Positions 34,004-43,497 of a stretch of DNA of 45,753 nucleotides are shown here, piece by piece. Under the pieces are notes generated by a model. The model searched no databases. It saw nothing but the letters and a program-made list of their open reading frames with translations, and was not told the origin of the DNA. The position numbers and the translations under genes are program-made. The number at the start of each line of letters is the position of its first letter. Positions within the stretch are counted from its first letter, which is position 1. Source of the DNA: an uncultured Verrucomicrobiota bacterium (GTDB lineage Bacteria > Verrucomicrobiota > Kiritimatiellia > CAIQIC01 > Lenti-01); assembly GCA_937872095.1 (NCBI GenBank), contig CALMNW010000078.1, positions 1 to 45,753 on the forward strand. Reading direction: 5' to 3'.

Positions 34004-34459
34004 ATGTATGAACTCACCATAGGACCCCGGAACCCGTGGACGGTTTTCGACGAGCTCGAATCGATCCAGGCGGACATGAACCGGATTCTGTCGGGAGCGG
34101 AGGCGCCCCGCTTTGCGCGGCGCGCCCGCCCGGCCTATCCGCCGCTGAACGTCTGGGCGTCGGCGGACGGTCTCGTCATCGACGCCGAAATGCCCGGCGT
34201 GGATCCGCAGGACGTCGAAGTTTCCGCCGTGGGCGACGAGCTGTCGCTGCGCGGGAAGGTCAACGCGCAGGAGCCCGCCGAGGGCGAAACCGTCCTGCGC
34301 CGCGAACGCCCCGCCGGCGAATTCCAGCGGACGCTGCAGCTGCCCTTCCGCGCCAACACCGGCGCGGTGAAGGCGACCTTCAAGAACGGCATTCTCCGGA
34401 TTTCCATCCCGAGATCCGAAGAGGAAAAACCCCGCAAGATCGCCATCGAGGCGAACTGA
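34004..34459 (+). CDS. Small heat-shock protein, Hsp20 / alpha-crystallin family
   Basis: A 151-residue chaperone. The N-terminal 45 residues contain WTVFDELESIQADMNRIL, followed by the alpha-crystallin domain with VIDAEMPGVDPQDVEVS, LSLRGKV, the A-x-x-x-n-G-I/V-L motif as ATFKNGILRISIP (about 125-137) and a short tail. It prevents aggregation of unfolded proteins as an oligomer in the cytoplasm. A GGAG Shine-Dalgarno precedes the ATG. A second Hsp20 gene follows after 14 bases, so the two are co-transcribed and end at the strong terminator after 34848. Confidence 0.95.
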   Translation: MYELTIGPRNPWTVFDELESIQADMNRILSGAEAPRFARRARPAYPPLNVWASADGLVIDAEMPGVDPQDVEVSAVGDELSLRGKVNAQEPAEGETVLRRERPAGEFQRTLQLPFRANTGAVKATFKNGILRISIPRSEEEKPRKIAIEAN

Positions 34460-34473
34460 AAAGGAGCGATCCC

Positions 34474-34848
34474 ATGAACGAAACCCATCCCAACCCACCG
34501 GTCCCGGCGCCGGAAAACGAGCCGGTCTACGTCCCCCGCGCGGACGTCCGCGAAAGCGCGGAAGGATTCACCGTCGTGGCGGACATGCCGGGCGCCGACG
34601 AGAAATCCGTCGAGGCCACGGTGCAGAACCGCGTGCTGACGATCGAAGGCTGGACGAAAGCCGAAAAGCCGCAGGGCCACGAGGAACTGGGGCGCGAATT
34701 CGGCGCCGGCCGGTTCCGCCGCGATTTCACGCTGCCCGACGCGGTCGATCCCGACCGCATCCAGGCGCGCGTGAAAAACGGCGTGCTGACCGTATCGATT
34801 CCGAAGAAGGACGAAGTGAAGGCCCGGAAGATCCAGGTCACGGGCTGA
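34474..34848 (+). CDS. Small heat-shock protein, Hsp20 family, second gene
   Basis: A 124-residue protein with AAGGAG just upstream of the ATG at 34474. It has a short Pro-rich N-terminus (NPPVPAPENEPVYVP), then the alpha-crystallin domain: FTVVADMPGADEKSVEATV, VLTIEGW, and ARVKNGVLTVSIPKKDE. Compared with the first Hsp20 it lacks the helical N-terminal arm, which usually sets oligomer size, so it may co-assemble with the first. The pair arrangement of a longer class and a short Pro-rich class is common in environmental bacteria. Confidence 0.95.
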   Translation: MNETHPNPPVPAPENEPVYVPRADVRESAEGFTVVADMPGADEKSVEATVQNRVLTIEGWTKAEKPQGHEELGREFGAGRFRRDFTLPDAVDPDRIQARVKNGVLTVSIPKKDEVKARKIQVTG

Positions 34849-34875
34849 GCTGCCGGACCGCGGCGGTACCGCGGA

Positions 34876-34905
34876 AACCCCGGGCTTGCCGCCCGGGGTT
34901 CTTTT
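34876..34905 (+). terminator. Rho-independent terminator of the Hsp20 operon
   Basis: AACCCCGGGC-TTGCC-GCCCGGGGTT, a perfect 10-bp stem with a 5-base loop, followed by CTTTT. It starts 27 bases after the stop of the second Hsp20 gene. Confidence 0.9.
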
Positions 34906-34935
34906 GGGTTCCGGGCGCGGGGGCTCGCGGCTCGA

Positions 34936-35044
34936 GGTTTTTCCACGGTGTGGAAAAAAGTTTTCCACAGTACGTAAAAAATCCGCAACGTTTTTACGTA
35001 GCGTGGAAAAACGGCCAAAAGTTTTTACGTAGCGTGGAAAAACC
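34936..35044. repeat. Array of GTTTTTCCAC / TTTTTACGTA repeats
   Basis: Four related units lie in 109 bases. Units 3 and 4 (34990-35012 and 35021-35043) are identical 23-base direct repeats with core TTTTTACGTAGCGTGGAAAA, 31 bases apart. Unit 2 (34960-34981, TTTTCCACAGTACGTAAAAA) is an inverted copy. Unit 1 is TTTTTCCAC-GGT-GTGGAAAAA (34938-34958), a 9-bp inverted repeat. The half site TTTTCCAC(A) resembles DnaA boxes of some phyla. The remainder of the gap to 35182 holds only the glgB ribosome-binding site. Confidence 0.75.
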
Positions 35045-35182
35045 GGGGCGGGGGCTCCGTCCGCGATTTATGGCGCCGGGAGCGGGGGTCACTTCCACCT
35101 TTACGGCGGGGGGGGCGGCATGGGATGATGCCAAGGAGTCGGTGCGTCGCGCGGCGCACCGGCCGACACGAGGAGGTTGCAC

Positions 35183-37402
35183 ATGAAGCCCATCCTGTCG
35201 GAGCCGGAAATCAACGCCATCATCTACGGTATGCACGGCGCGCCGTTTTCGCTGCTGGGCATGCATGAGACCGGGGCCAAGAAGCCGGGCGTCGTCGTGC
35301 GCACGTTCCGGCCGTACGCGACGAAGGCGGAAGTGGTCCGCAAGGCCGACGGGAAGGTCTTCGAGATGGCGCGCATCCACGCGGACGGGCTCTACGAGCT
35401 GTTCTTCCCGAACGAGAAGCCGTTCGCCTACCGGCTGCGGCTGACGTGGTTCGACAAATCGACGGCCGATCTGGAGGATCCGTACCGGTTCCCGCTGCAG
35501 CTGACGGACCTGGACATGTACCTGCTGGGCGAGGGGACGAACTATCGCGCGTACCAGAAGATGGGCGCGCACGCCCTGACGATCGACGGGGTGGCCGGCG
35601 TGCATTTCGCGGTGTGGGCGCCCAACGCCATCCGCGTGAGCGTGGTGGGCTGGTTCAACAACTGGGACGGCCGCATCCACCCGATGCAGCAGCGCGGCAG
35701 CTCGGGGCTGTGGGAGCTGTTCATCCCGCATCTGAAGGCGGGCGATCTCTACAAGTTCGAAGTCAAGGGCCACAACGCGTTCCTCGCGCAGAAGGCGGAT
35801 CCCTACGCGTTCGCGTCGGAGCTGCGCCCGCGCTCGGCCTCGATGGTCTGGGACCTCGCGAAATACGAGTGGGCCGACGTGGACTGGATGGCGGCGCGCA
35901 AGAAAAAGCACTGGCTCGACGAGCCGATCAGCGTGTACGAGGTGCACCTGAGCTCCTGGCGGCGCAATCCGGACGAGAACAACCGCATGCTGAGCTACCG
36001 GGAACTGGCGGAGACGCTGATTCCCTACGTCAAGAAGATGGGCTACACGCACATCGAGACGCTGCCGGTCAGCGAGCACCCCTTCGACGGTTCGTGGGGC
36101 TACCAGACGATCGGCTACTATTCGCCGACGTCGCGCTTCGGCACGCCCGACGACTTCAAGTATTTCGTGGACAAGTGCCACCAGGAGGGCATCGGCGTGG
36201 TCATCGACTGGGTGCCGGCGCACTTCCCGAAGGACGGCCACGGGCTGGCCTATTTCGACGGCACGCACCTCTACGAGCACGACGATCCGCGCCTGGGCGA
36301 GCACAAGGACTGGGGCACCTACATCTTCAACTACGGCCGCAACGAAGTGCGCGCCTTCCTGCTCTCCAACGCGATCTTCCTGGCGGACGTGTACCACGTC
36401 GACGGCCTGCGCGTGGACGCCGTGGCGTCCATGCTCTACCTCGATTATTCGCGCAACGAGGGCGAGTGGATTCCCAACAAGTTCGGCGGCCGCGAGAATC
36501 TCGACGCGGTGGATTTCCTCAAGAAGTTCAACGAGCTGGTCCACGGGGAATATCCCGGCTTCCTCACGTTCGCGGAAGAATCGACGGCCTGGCCGATGGT
36601 GTCGCGCCCGGTCTACCTGGGCGGGCTCGGGTTCGACCTGAAGTGGAACATGGGCTGGATGCACGACACGCTCGACTACATGCACAAGGACCCCGTCTTC
36701 CGCAAGTACCACCACCACCAGATGACGTTTTCGATGATCTACGCGTTCAACGAGAATTTCATCCTGCCGTTCTCCCACGACGAAGTGGTGCACGGCAAGG
36801 GCTCGATGCTCGCCAAGATGCCGGGCGACATGTGGCAGCAGTTCGCCAACCAGCGGCTGCTCTACGCCTACATGTTCGCGCATCCGGGCAAGAAGCTGAC
36901 GTTCATGGGCATGGAAATCGGCCAGTGGCGCGAGTGGCAGCACAACGAAAGCCTCGACTGGCACCTGCTGGAATACGATTCGCACGCGGGCCTGCAGCGG
37001 CTGGCGCGCGACCTCAACGAGATGCTCAAGGGCTTCCCCTGCCTGCACGAGATCGATTTCTCGTGGGAAGGCTTCGAATGGATCGACCTCAACGACTGGG
37101 AAAACAGCATGCTCTTCACGCTGCGCAAGGGGAAGAAGCCCGAGGACCGGATGGTCTGCGGCTTCAACTTCACCCCCGTGCCGCGCGCGGAATACCGCCT
37201 GGGCGTTCCGCAGCCGGGCACCTACGAAGAGGTGCTCAACACCGACGCGACGATCTACGGCGGCAGCGGCGTCGGCAATCCCCGCTTCGTGAAGGCGGAG
37301 AAGCGCGAGTGGCAGGGGCGGGAATATTCCATCCCCGTCGTCGTGCCGCCGCTCGGCGCGGTCTATTTCCGCTATCGCCCCGACATGGAAAGCCACGTCT
37401 GA
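35183..37402 (+). CDS. glgB: 1,4-alpha-glucan branching enzyme
   Basis: A 739-residue enzyme that makes alpha-1,6 branches in glycogen by moving glucan chains. Two N-terminal beta domains (about 1-100, and a CBM48 at about 120-220 with [17 protein letters not shown]) are followed by the GH13 barrel: region I DWVPAHF, region [14 protein letters not shown] with nucleophile D412, acid/base Glu in TFAEEST (465/466), and FSHDE with D533. The length and the two-domain N-terminus match the standard bacterial enzyme. AGGAGG six bases upstream decides the ATG at 35183. No glgA, glgC or glgP is adjacent, so glycogen genes are scattered. A protease gene follows after 40 bases. Confidence 0.96.
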   Translation: MKPILSEPEINAIIYGMHGAPFSLLGMHETGAKKPGVVVRTFRPYATKAEVVRKADGKVFEMARIHADGLYELFFPNEKPFAYRLRLTWFDKSTADLEDPYRFPLQLTDLDMYLLGEGTNYRAYQKMGAHALTIDGVAGVHFAVWAPNAIRVSVVGWFNNWDGRIHPMQQRGSSGLWELFIPHLKAGDLYKFEVKGHNAFLAQKADPYAFASELRPRSASMVWDLAKYEWADVDWMAARKKKHWLDEPISVYEVHLSSWRRNPDENNRMLSYRELAETLIPYVKKMGYTHIETLPVSEHPFDGSWGYQTIGYYSPTSRFGTPDDFKYFVDKCHQEGIGVVIDWVPAHFPKDGHGLAYFDGTHLYEHDDPRLGEHKDWGTYIFNYGRNEVRAFLLSNAIFLADVYHVDGLRVDAVASMLYLDYSRNEGEWIPNKFGGRENLDAVDFLKKFNELVHGEYPGFLTFAEESTAWPMVSRPVYLGGLGFDLKWNMGWMHDTLDYMHKDPVFRKYHHHQMTFSMIYAFNENFILPFSHDEVVHGKGSMLAKMPGDMWQQFANQRLLYAYMFAHPGKKLTFMGMEIGQWREWQHNESLDWHLLEYDSHAGLQRLARDLNEMLKGFPCLHEIDFSWEGFEWIDLNDWENSMLFTLRKGKKPEDRMVCGFNFTPVPRAEYRLGVPQPGTYEEVLNTDATIYGGSGVGNPRFVKAEKREWQGREYSIPVVVPPLGAVYFRYRPDMESHV

Positions 37403-37442
37403 GGTTCCCGGCTTCCCGCGCGCTCTTCGAAAAGGCAAGGAC

Positions 37443-38804
37443 ATGAAAAAATTAGCCCGCAGTTTCAAATGGATCCTGGTCGCGGCCGTGCTGGCCGCCA
37501 ACCTGGCGGTCGGCGCGCGTCTCTATTCGCAGGAGGTCGCCGCCGCCGAAGAGCGCCAGGACAAGGATTCCCCCTACGAGATGTACGAACTGTTCTCGAA
37601 GGTGGTCGAGCAGGTCCGCGCCAACTACGTGGACGCGGACAAGAGCACCTACCAGGACCTGATCTACGGCGCGCTCCGGGGCATGCTGCAGTCGCTGGAT
37701 CCCCACAGCCAATTCATGGACAAGGAAGCCTTCACCGCCATGAAGGAAGACACCGCCGGCAAGTTCGGCGGCCTCGGCATCACCATCGGCATCAAGGACA
37801 GCATCCTGACCGTGATCGCCCCGATGGAAGACACGCCCGCCTTCCGGGCCGGCCTGCTGTCCGGCGACAAGATCGTCGAAATCAACGGCGACAGCACCGA
37901 CGGGCTTTCGCTGGAAGACGCGGTCAAGAAGCTGCGCGGCGACCCCGGCACGAAGGTGAAGGTCAAGATCTTCCGGCCCAAGACGCAGCTCATGAAGGAA
38001 TTCGAGCTGGAGCGCGCCATCATCAACGTGCCCAGCATCAAGGACACGCGCGTGCTGGACGGCGGCATCGGCTACGTCCGCATGCTGCAGTTCGGCGAGG
38101 AAACCGCCGACGACCTGCAGGCGGCGCTCGACACGCTCGAGAAGCAGAAGGTGAAGGCGCTGGTGCTCGATCTGCGCAGCAACCCGGGCGGGCTGCTGAC
38201 CGCGGCCGTCGAAGTGGGGCAGAAATTCCTCCGGCGCGGCGATCTGATCGTGTTTACCCGGGGCCGGGACAACCGCATGGAACGGTCTTACCGCGCGCGG
38301 GCCCGCCGGACCTTCCCGGACGTGCCCATGGCCGTGCTGATCAACGGCTACAGCGCCAGCGCGTCCGAAATCGTCGCCGGCGCGCTGCAGGACAACCGTC
38401 GGGCCGTGCTGGTCGGCGAGAAGAGCTTCGGCAAAGGTTCCGTCCAGAGCGTGCTGCCGCAGGAAGGCGGCACCGCGATCCGGCTGACCACCGCCAAGTA
38501 CTACACGCCCAGCGAACGCGTCATCCACGAAGTCGGCATCGAACCCGACGTGGTCGTGCCCATGTCGGTCGAGAATTGGCGCAACGTCGTGCTGGCGCGC
38601 AACCGCGCGGAAACGACCAACGGCTTGCAATCCGCCGCGTCCATGGACGAGGGCTGGACGGCCGGCGGCGACGAAGAAGCGCTGCCGAATCTCGACGTCC
38701 AGACTCCGCCGGAAGAGGACGTCGACCTGGACAAGGTCGCCGATCCCCAGCTCGACCGCGCCTGCGACATGCTGCGCGGCATCCTCGTTTTCCAGAAGCG
38801 CTGA
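37443..38804 (+). CDS. ctpA: C-terminal processing peptidase, S41 family
   Basis: A 453-residue periplasmic serine protease. It has a signal or anchor (ILVAAVLAANLAVGARL), then a PDZ domain (about 110-195, GGLGITIGIKDSILTVIAP, AGLLSGDKIVEINGD), then the S41 catalytic core with the serine in NGYSASASEIVAG (within 304-308) and K331 in GEKSFGKGSVQ, the Ser-Lys dyad. The C-terminal 70 residues are acidic and probably flexible. CtpA/Prc proteases trim or degrade envelope proteins by their C-termini. This is relevant here because several exported proteins share a common C-terminal domain, but a link is only a guess. tsaD begins 20 bases after the stop. Confidence 0.94.
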   Translation: MKKLARSFKWILVAAVLAANLAVGARLYSQEVAAAEERQDKDSPYEMYELFSKVVEQVRANYVDADKSTYQDLIYGALRGMLQSLDPHSQFMDKEAFTAMKEDTAGKFGGLGITIGIKDSILTVIAPMEDTPAFRAGLLSGDKIVEINGDSTDGLSLEDAVKKLRGDPGTKVKVKIFRPKTQLMKEFELERAIINVPSIKDTRVLDGGIGYVRMLQFGEETADDLQAALDTLEKQKVKALVLDLRSNPGGLLTAAVEVGQKFLRRGDLIVFTRGRDNRMERSYRARARRTFPDVPMAVLINGYSASASEIVAGALQDNRRAVLVGEKSFGKGSVQSVLPQEGGTAIRLTTAKYYTPSERVIHEVGIEPDVVVPMSVENWRNVVLARNRAETTNGLQSAASMDEGWTAGGDEEALPNLDVQTPPEEDVDLDKVADPQLDRACDMLRGILVFQKR

Positions 38805-38823
38805 GGTCCGGAGGCCGCCGGCC

Positions 38824-39888
38824 GTGCTGATCCTCGGCATCGAATCGTCCTGCGACGAGACCGCCGCCGCCGTCGTCCGCGACGGCCGCGAGGTCCTCTC
38901 TTCCGCAGTGAACAGCCAAATCGCGAGCCATCGGCCCTATGGCGGCGTGGTGCCCGAGATCGCATCGCGGGAGCACGTCGGCAGTTTTCCGGTCGTGGTG
39001 GCCGAGGCGATCGAGCGGGCGGGGATTTCCTGGACGGATCTCGATGCGATCGCGGTGACGCATGGGCCGGGCCTGGTCAGTTCGCTGCTGATCGGGCTGT
39101 CGGGCGCGCGCGCGCTGGGACAGGCCCTGGGCAAACCCGTCTGGGGCGTGAACCATCTCGAGGCGCATGTCGCCGGGATGTTCCTGGATCCCGCGGCGCC
39201 GCTGCCGGCGGACGCCTGCCCGGCGATCGTTCTGATGGTGTCGGGCGGGCATTCGTGCATCGTGGAGATGCTCGGGGTGGGCGACTACCGGCTGCTGGGG
39301 CAGACGCTCGACGACGCCGCCGGCGAATGCCTCGACAAGGGCGCCAACCTGCTGGGGCTCGGATATCCCGGCGGGCCGGTCATCGAGCGGGCGGCGCAAG
39401 GCGGCAACGCCGCTTTCGTGAAGTTCCCGCGCGGCCTCGAGCATGCCAAGAACCGCACGACCGACAACGGGCTGGACATCGCCATGTGCTTCAGTTTCAG
39501 CGGGCTCAAGACCGCGCTGCTCTACCACCTGAAAAACCATCCCGAAGATCGGGAACGGCATTTGGCCGATTTGGCGGCGTCCTATCAGGAGGCCGTCATG
39601 GATTCGCTGGCGATGCGTGCGGAACGGGCGGTGAAGGCGACCGGCGCGCGGACATTGGCCTGCGTGGGCGGCGTCGCCAAGAACGCCGTGCTGCGCGGCA
39701 AGCTGGATGCGCTGGCCAACCGCCAGCGGGCGCGATTGCTGCTGACGCCGCTGGCCTACTGCACTGACAACGCCGCCATGGTCGCCGCCGCGGCGGGATT
39801 GCGCGCGTTGGCCGGCCTCGGCAATCCGCCGGCCGTCGAAGCGGATCCCAGCCTGCCTCTCGTCGAGGAAATCGCCGACCGGCCATGA
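38824..39888 (+). CDS. tsaD: tRNA N6-adenosine threonylcarbamoyltransferase TsaD
   Basis: A 354-residue protein of the Kae1/TsaD family, which with TsaB and TsaE transfers threonylcarbamoyl to A37 of ANN-decoding tRNAs. Typical sequence: LGIESSCDETAAAVV at the N-terminus, metal-binding H111-LEA-H115, VSGGHSCI, and the ASP-like ATP-site region GECLDKGANLLGLGYPGGP. The start codon is GTG at 38824; GGAGG lies nine bases upstream, and no ATG fits. The stop overlaps the ATG of the next gene (ATGA), so the two are translationally coupled. It is an essential housekeeping gene in most bacteria. Confidence 0.96.
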   Translation: MLILGIESSCDETAAAVVRDGREVLSSAVNSQIASHRPYGGVVPEIASREHVGSFPVVVAEAIERAGISWTDLDAIAVTHGPGLVSSLLIGLSGARALGQALGKPVWGVNHLEAHVAGMFLDPAAPLPADACPAIVLMVSGGHSCIVEMLGVGDYRLLGQTLDDAAGECLDKGANLLGLGYPGGPVIERAAQGGNAAFVKFPRGLEHAKNRTTDNGLDIAMCFSFSGLKTALLYHLKNHPEDRERHLADLAASYQEAVMDSLAMRAERAVKATGARTLACVGGVAKNAVLRGKLDALANRQRARLLLTPLAYCTDNAAMVAAAAGLRALAGLGNPPAVEADPSLPLVEEIADRP

Positions 39889-41213
39889 CAGACGAAACGC
39901 CAGCCGCTTATCGGATGCCTTTGTGGCTGCTTGCTTTGCTGGTCGCCGCGCGGCTCGCGATGGTCGCGGCTTATCCCGTCCTTGTCGCGCACGTGCCGCA
40001 ATGGGCCTGGGCGAACAACGACGGATACGACGCGATCGCCGCCAACTGGATGGAGACGGGCGCGTATTCCCTGGAACCCGGCGTGCCGACGGCGCTGCGG
40101 TTGCCGTTGTATCCGGCCTTGATCGCGCTGGCTCGTTTCGCGGCGGGGCCGGCCTATCCCAAGGTTGTGATGCTGTTGCAGGCGGCGCTGTCCGTGGGAA
40201 CGGGTATCCTTTTGTTCCGGTTGACGGCTCGCCTGTTCGGCCGCCGGGTCGCGGCGCTGGCCGCGGCGCTGTTCATCGTCCATCCGCAGGTAAACAATTT
40301 CGTGATCCGCTGCGCGACGGAAACGACGTTCTCGTTTCTCGCGCTGGCGTTCGTTCACGAAGCGACCCGATTCATCCAAACGCGCCAGGGTCGGCATCTC
40401 GTCGGCGGCGCGGCAGCCTTGGGGCTGTCGCTGCTGACCCGGCCGACGTTGGCCCCGCTGGCGGGCATCTGCCTGTTGCTTATGCTGGGATGGAGCTTCG
40501 CCGGCCGCCGGGAAACGGGTCGGCGGCTGGGATGGACCGCGGCGGCAACGGGGACGACGCTCCTGATTCTCGCGCCGTGGCTGGTTCGAAACGGAATTCG
40601 CACCGGCGGCGAGTGGGTGCTCCAGACCTGGGTGGGCCAGCCGATGTGCCAAGGGGTCTACGTGACCCGTCATCTGGACGAGTTTCTGGATGGCCGCAAG
40701 ACCCTGACCCAACTGGATCAAGATTGCCTGACCGACATCCGCCTGCTGGATCGGCGCCTGTCCCGAACTCTTATGGCCGACGTCGACGGTATTTCCCGCG
40801 AGGTGGCTTCCGATCGCTATTTCCGGAAGCGGGCGCGCCTGCTGGCGGAGCAACCTCTTGGGGAACGGGTTCGGCAATTGGGCCGCAACTTGCTGTGGGC
40901 CCCGGTCCTCCAAATGACGTGGCGCGGAACGCGGATCCTGATGCCGTTGAACTGGTCGCTGTTGGCGTTCGGGGTGTGGGGCGTGGCCGTTGCTTTCCGG
41001 AAATGTCGGCGGCGATGGATGGAGCCGTTGCCGGCGCTGGTTACGTTCGGTTATCTGTATTTCGGCCATGCCGCCGCGTGGCCGCAGGCGCGGTACGTCC
41101 TGCCCGGACTGGTGCCGTTCCTCGCGTTTTCCGCGTTGGGCATGACGGCGGCCTTCAACGCGTTGCGGCTGCGGGATCCAGCGAAACGGGAACGCCGTTC
41201 AGCGTCCATTTGA
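39885..41213 (+). CDS. GT-C fold membrane glycosyltransferase (PMT/ArnT/RgtA-like)
   Basis: A 442-residue polytopic membrane protein. The first loop holds the diagnostic DGYDAIAANWMETGAYS and RLPLYPALIALAR pattern, with the acidic residue expected to be catalytic after the first helix. About ten hydrophobic helices follow, and a soluble loop of about 100 residues (about 245-345) precedes the last three. Members transfer sugars from polyprenyl-phosphate donors to lipids, glycans or proteins on the outer face of the membrane; the acceptor cannot be told here. The ATG overlaps the tsaD stop by four bases. The C-terminus is basic. Confidence 0.85.
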   Translation: MTDETPAAYRMPLWLLALLVAARLAMVAAYPVLVAHVPQWAWANNDGYDAIAANWMETGAYSLEPGVPTALRLPLYPALIALARFAAGPAYPKVVMLLQAALSVGTGILLFRLTARLFGRRVAALAAALFIVHPQVNNFVIRCATETTFSFLALAFVHEATRFIQTRQGRHLVGGAAALGLSLLTRPTLAPLAGICLLLMLGWSFAGRRETGRRLGWTAAATGTTLLILAPWLVRNGIRTGGEWVLQTWVGQPMCQGVYVTRHLDEFLDGRKTLTQLDQDCLTDIRLLDRRLSRTLMADVDGISREVASDRYFRKRARLLAEQPLGERVRQLGRNLLWAPVLQMTWRGTRILMPLNWSLLAFGVWGVAVAFRKCRRRWMEPLPALVTFGYLYFGHAAAWPQARYVLPGLVPFLAFSALGMTAAFNALRLRDPAKRERRSASI

Positions 41214-41310
41214 CGAGCGCGCCGCGCACCGGGCCCAACGGGGGACAACGCAGCGGATTGGCGGAGCAAGGCCCGGATTCCAAAAAGTTCGGCCTCGGGG
41301 GTGAAAAGGG

Positions 41311-41339
41311 TTGGCGGCAGGAGCGCGGATGCCTAAACT
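41311..41339 (+). promoter_or_regulatory. Predicted promoter giving a leaderless beta-helix protein mRNA
   Basis: TTGGCG (41311-41316), 17 bases, TAAACT (41334-41339). The -10 box ends six bases before the ATG at 41346, so the transcript would begin at the start codon. There is no Shine-Dalgarno. Spacing and -10 sequence closely match the serine hydrolase promoter at 16630-16658. Confidence 0.6.
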
Positions 41340-41345
41340 GAAAGC

Positions 41346-43478
41346 ATGAAAGCGATCCAATGGCTGGGCGTATTGGCGTTGGGGTGGGGAACGGTCGCGG
41401 GGGCGGCGACGTTCGAGGTGACGAGCGCCGGCGACAGCGGGGCGGGAACGCTGCGCTGGGCGATCGGTGCGGCCGAATCGAGCGCGGGCATGGACACGAT
41501 CACGTTCAATCTGGCAGCGCCCTATCGGATCCAGCCCTTGACGGCCCTGCCGCCGATCCATGCGCCGGACGGGGTGCTGATCGACGGCACGAGCCAACCG
41601 GGATATGCGGGAACTCCGCTGGTGACGTTGGATGGAAGCCTGGCCGTCGGTGCCTTCGAAGGCTTGTACTTGGATCAATCCACGCAAGCGGTGATCCGGG
41701 CGCTGGCGGTGTCGGGGTGGACCAACGGAATCACGTTGCGGCGGTCGTTCTCGAACCGGGTCGAAAACTGCCTGATCTGCAGCAATGCGCATGACGGCAT
41801 TTTCACGGAATATGCGACCAATTGCCTGATCGGCGGATCGAGCGGGGAAGGAAATTGGATCGTGGACAACCAATCAGCGGGGCTCGAACTGTACGGTTGC
41901 GGGAACCGGATCGAAGGCAACTGGATCGGGACGGACGGCACGGGCGCGCGGCCGAATGCCGTGGGGGTGCTGATCTGGTACGGAGAAAGCAACCGGGTGG
42001 GCGGAACCAGCGCGGAGGCCGGCAACGTCATCAGCGGCCAGACGACCGGGTACGGAGTCCAGATGTCGATATGGGCGAGCAACAATGCAGTGATGGGAAA
42101 CCGCATCGGGACGGATGCCGCCGGCATAACGGCGATTTCCAATCAGATCGGGATATACGTCGAAGGTCCGAACAACCAGGTGGGCGGAAGCGGTGTGGGC
42201 GAGGGGAACCGGATATCGGGGAACACGTGGGGAATCCGGCTGACGGGTGCGCAGGCGACGGGAAACGTGATTGAAGGCAACGAGATCGGGCTGGGGGCGG
42301 CGGGCGATCCGTTGCCGAACGTATACGGCGTGCATGTTTTCTCATCCAGCAACCGGATCGGCGGCGCCTGCGCGACCTGCGGCAACGTCATTTCCGGAAA
42401 CGAATCGACCGGCATCGAGATCACGTCGGGAGCGGTCGCCAACGAAGTGGTGGGCAACCAGATCGGCCAGGGATGGTGCAACGGGGAATATGGTGTATCG
42501 GTCGGTGGGCCACGAACGCAGATCGGCGGACTGGGGATTTGGGAGGGCAACGCGATTCTCAACAACCACTTCGACGGCGTGCATTTGTCGGGAGCGAGCG
42601 CGACGGAATGCCGGGTGGAGGGCAACACGTTGGCCTACAACGGGGGAGCGGGTGTGCGGGTGTATCAGGATGGGGCCGTCAGCAATCGGATTTCGCGGAA
42701 CGCCATTTATGAAAACGGCGGGCGGGGAATCGACATCGGCGATTTGGGCGTGACGACGAACGATCCGGGAGATGCGGATGCGGGCGCGAACGGACTGCAG
42801 AACTTCCCGGTACTGACGCTGGCCTCCAACGCCGGGGCGACCTTGGCGATCGGGGGCTATCTGGCGAGCGCGCCGGCGACGGATTACATGATCGAGTTTT
42901 ATGACGGCACGGCATGCGATTCGTCGGGCTACGGCGAAGGGGCGGTTTATCTGGGGTCGCAGGCGGTGACCACGGACGGCGCAGGAATGACGGGTTTCAC
43001 CAACGCGGCGATCGCCGCGCCGGCGGTTCCGCCGAGTTTCATCACGGCGACGGCGCGGAAGACGGCGAGCCAGGAGACCTCGGAGTTTTCGCGCTACCTG
43101 CTGGTGGATTCGGACGGCGACGGGATGCCGGACGGATGGGAATTCACGTTCTTTGGATCGATCACGGGGGCCGCTCCCGACGGGCATGGGGACGCCGATC
43201 CCTTCACCAACCTGGAGGAATTCATCGCGGATACGAATCCGACGGACCGGAACGATTTTCCGCGGTTTGCGGACATCGTGCCCGAAGGCGACTCGATCCG
43301 GGTGGATATGCAAACGGCGCCGTCGCGGAAGTACCGACTGGAAGACCAGAACGCCCCGGACCGGGGTTCGTGGGCGTCGCGATTCATGGACCAGGCGGGG
43401 ACGGGCGGGGCGGTGTCGTGGTACTGGAATGATCCCGACACGACGGCGGTTTTCCGCTGCTGGGCGTATCTGCCTTGA
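41346..43478 (+). CDS. Exported right-handed beta-helix protein
   Basis: A 710-residue exported protein. The signal peptide ends near VAGA-ATF. Residues about 22-45 match the start of exported beta-helix proteins (VTSAGDSGAGTLRWAIGAAE, similar to the CSLREAI type). From about 110 to 470 the chain is a series of beta-helix turns with the pattern N-x-I-x-G-N-x-I-G and G-N-x-I-S-G, repeated at least eight times. Such folds bind or cleave polysaccharides or act as surface adhesins; no lyase residues can be assigned. A calcium repeat (DSDGDGMPDGW) and the common C-terminal domain (IRVDMQTAPSRKYRLE) follow. A predicted leaderless promoter lies directly upstream. The gene is convergent with htpX, 19 bases apart. 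Confidence 0.85.
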   Translation: MKAIQWLGVLALGWGTVAGAATFEVTSAGDSGAGTLRWAIGAAESSAGMDTITFNLAAPYRIQPLTALPPIHAPDGVLIDGTSQPGYAGTPLVTLDGSLAVGAFEGLYLDQSTQAVIRALAVSGWTNGITLRRSFSNRVENCLICSNAHDGIFTEYATNCLIGGSSGEGNWIVDNQSAGLELYGCGNRIEGNWIGTDGTGARPNAVGVLIWYGESNRVGGTSAEAGNVISGQTTGYGVQMSIWASNNAVMGNRIGTDAAGITAISNQIGIYVEGPNNQVGGSGVGEGNRISGNTWGIRLTGAQATGNVIEGNEIGLGAAGDPLPNVYGVHVFSSSNRIGGACATCGNVISGNESTGIEITSGAVANEVVGNQIGQGWCNGEYGVSVGGPRTQIGGLGIWEGNAILNNHFDGVHLSGASATECRVEGNTLAYNGGAGVRVYQDGAVSNRISRNAIYENGGRGIDIGDLGVTTNDPGDADAGANGLQNFPVLTLASNAGATLAIGGYLASAPATDYMIEFYDGTACDSSGYGEGAVYLGSQAVTTDGAGMTGFTNAAIAAPAVPPSFITATARKTASQETSEFSRYLLVDSDGDGMPDGWEFTFFGSITGAAPDGHGDADPFTNLEEFIADTNPTDRNDFPRFADIVPEGDSIRVDMQTAPSRKYRLEDQNAPDRGSWASRFMDQAGTGGAVSWYWNDPDTTAVFRCWAYLP

Positions 43479-43497
43479 GCGGGGTGCGCCGCGGAAT

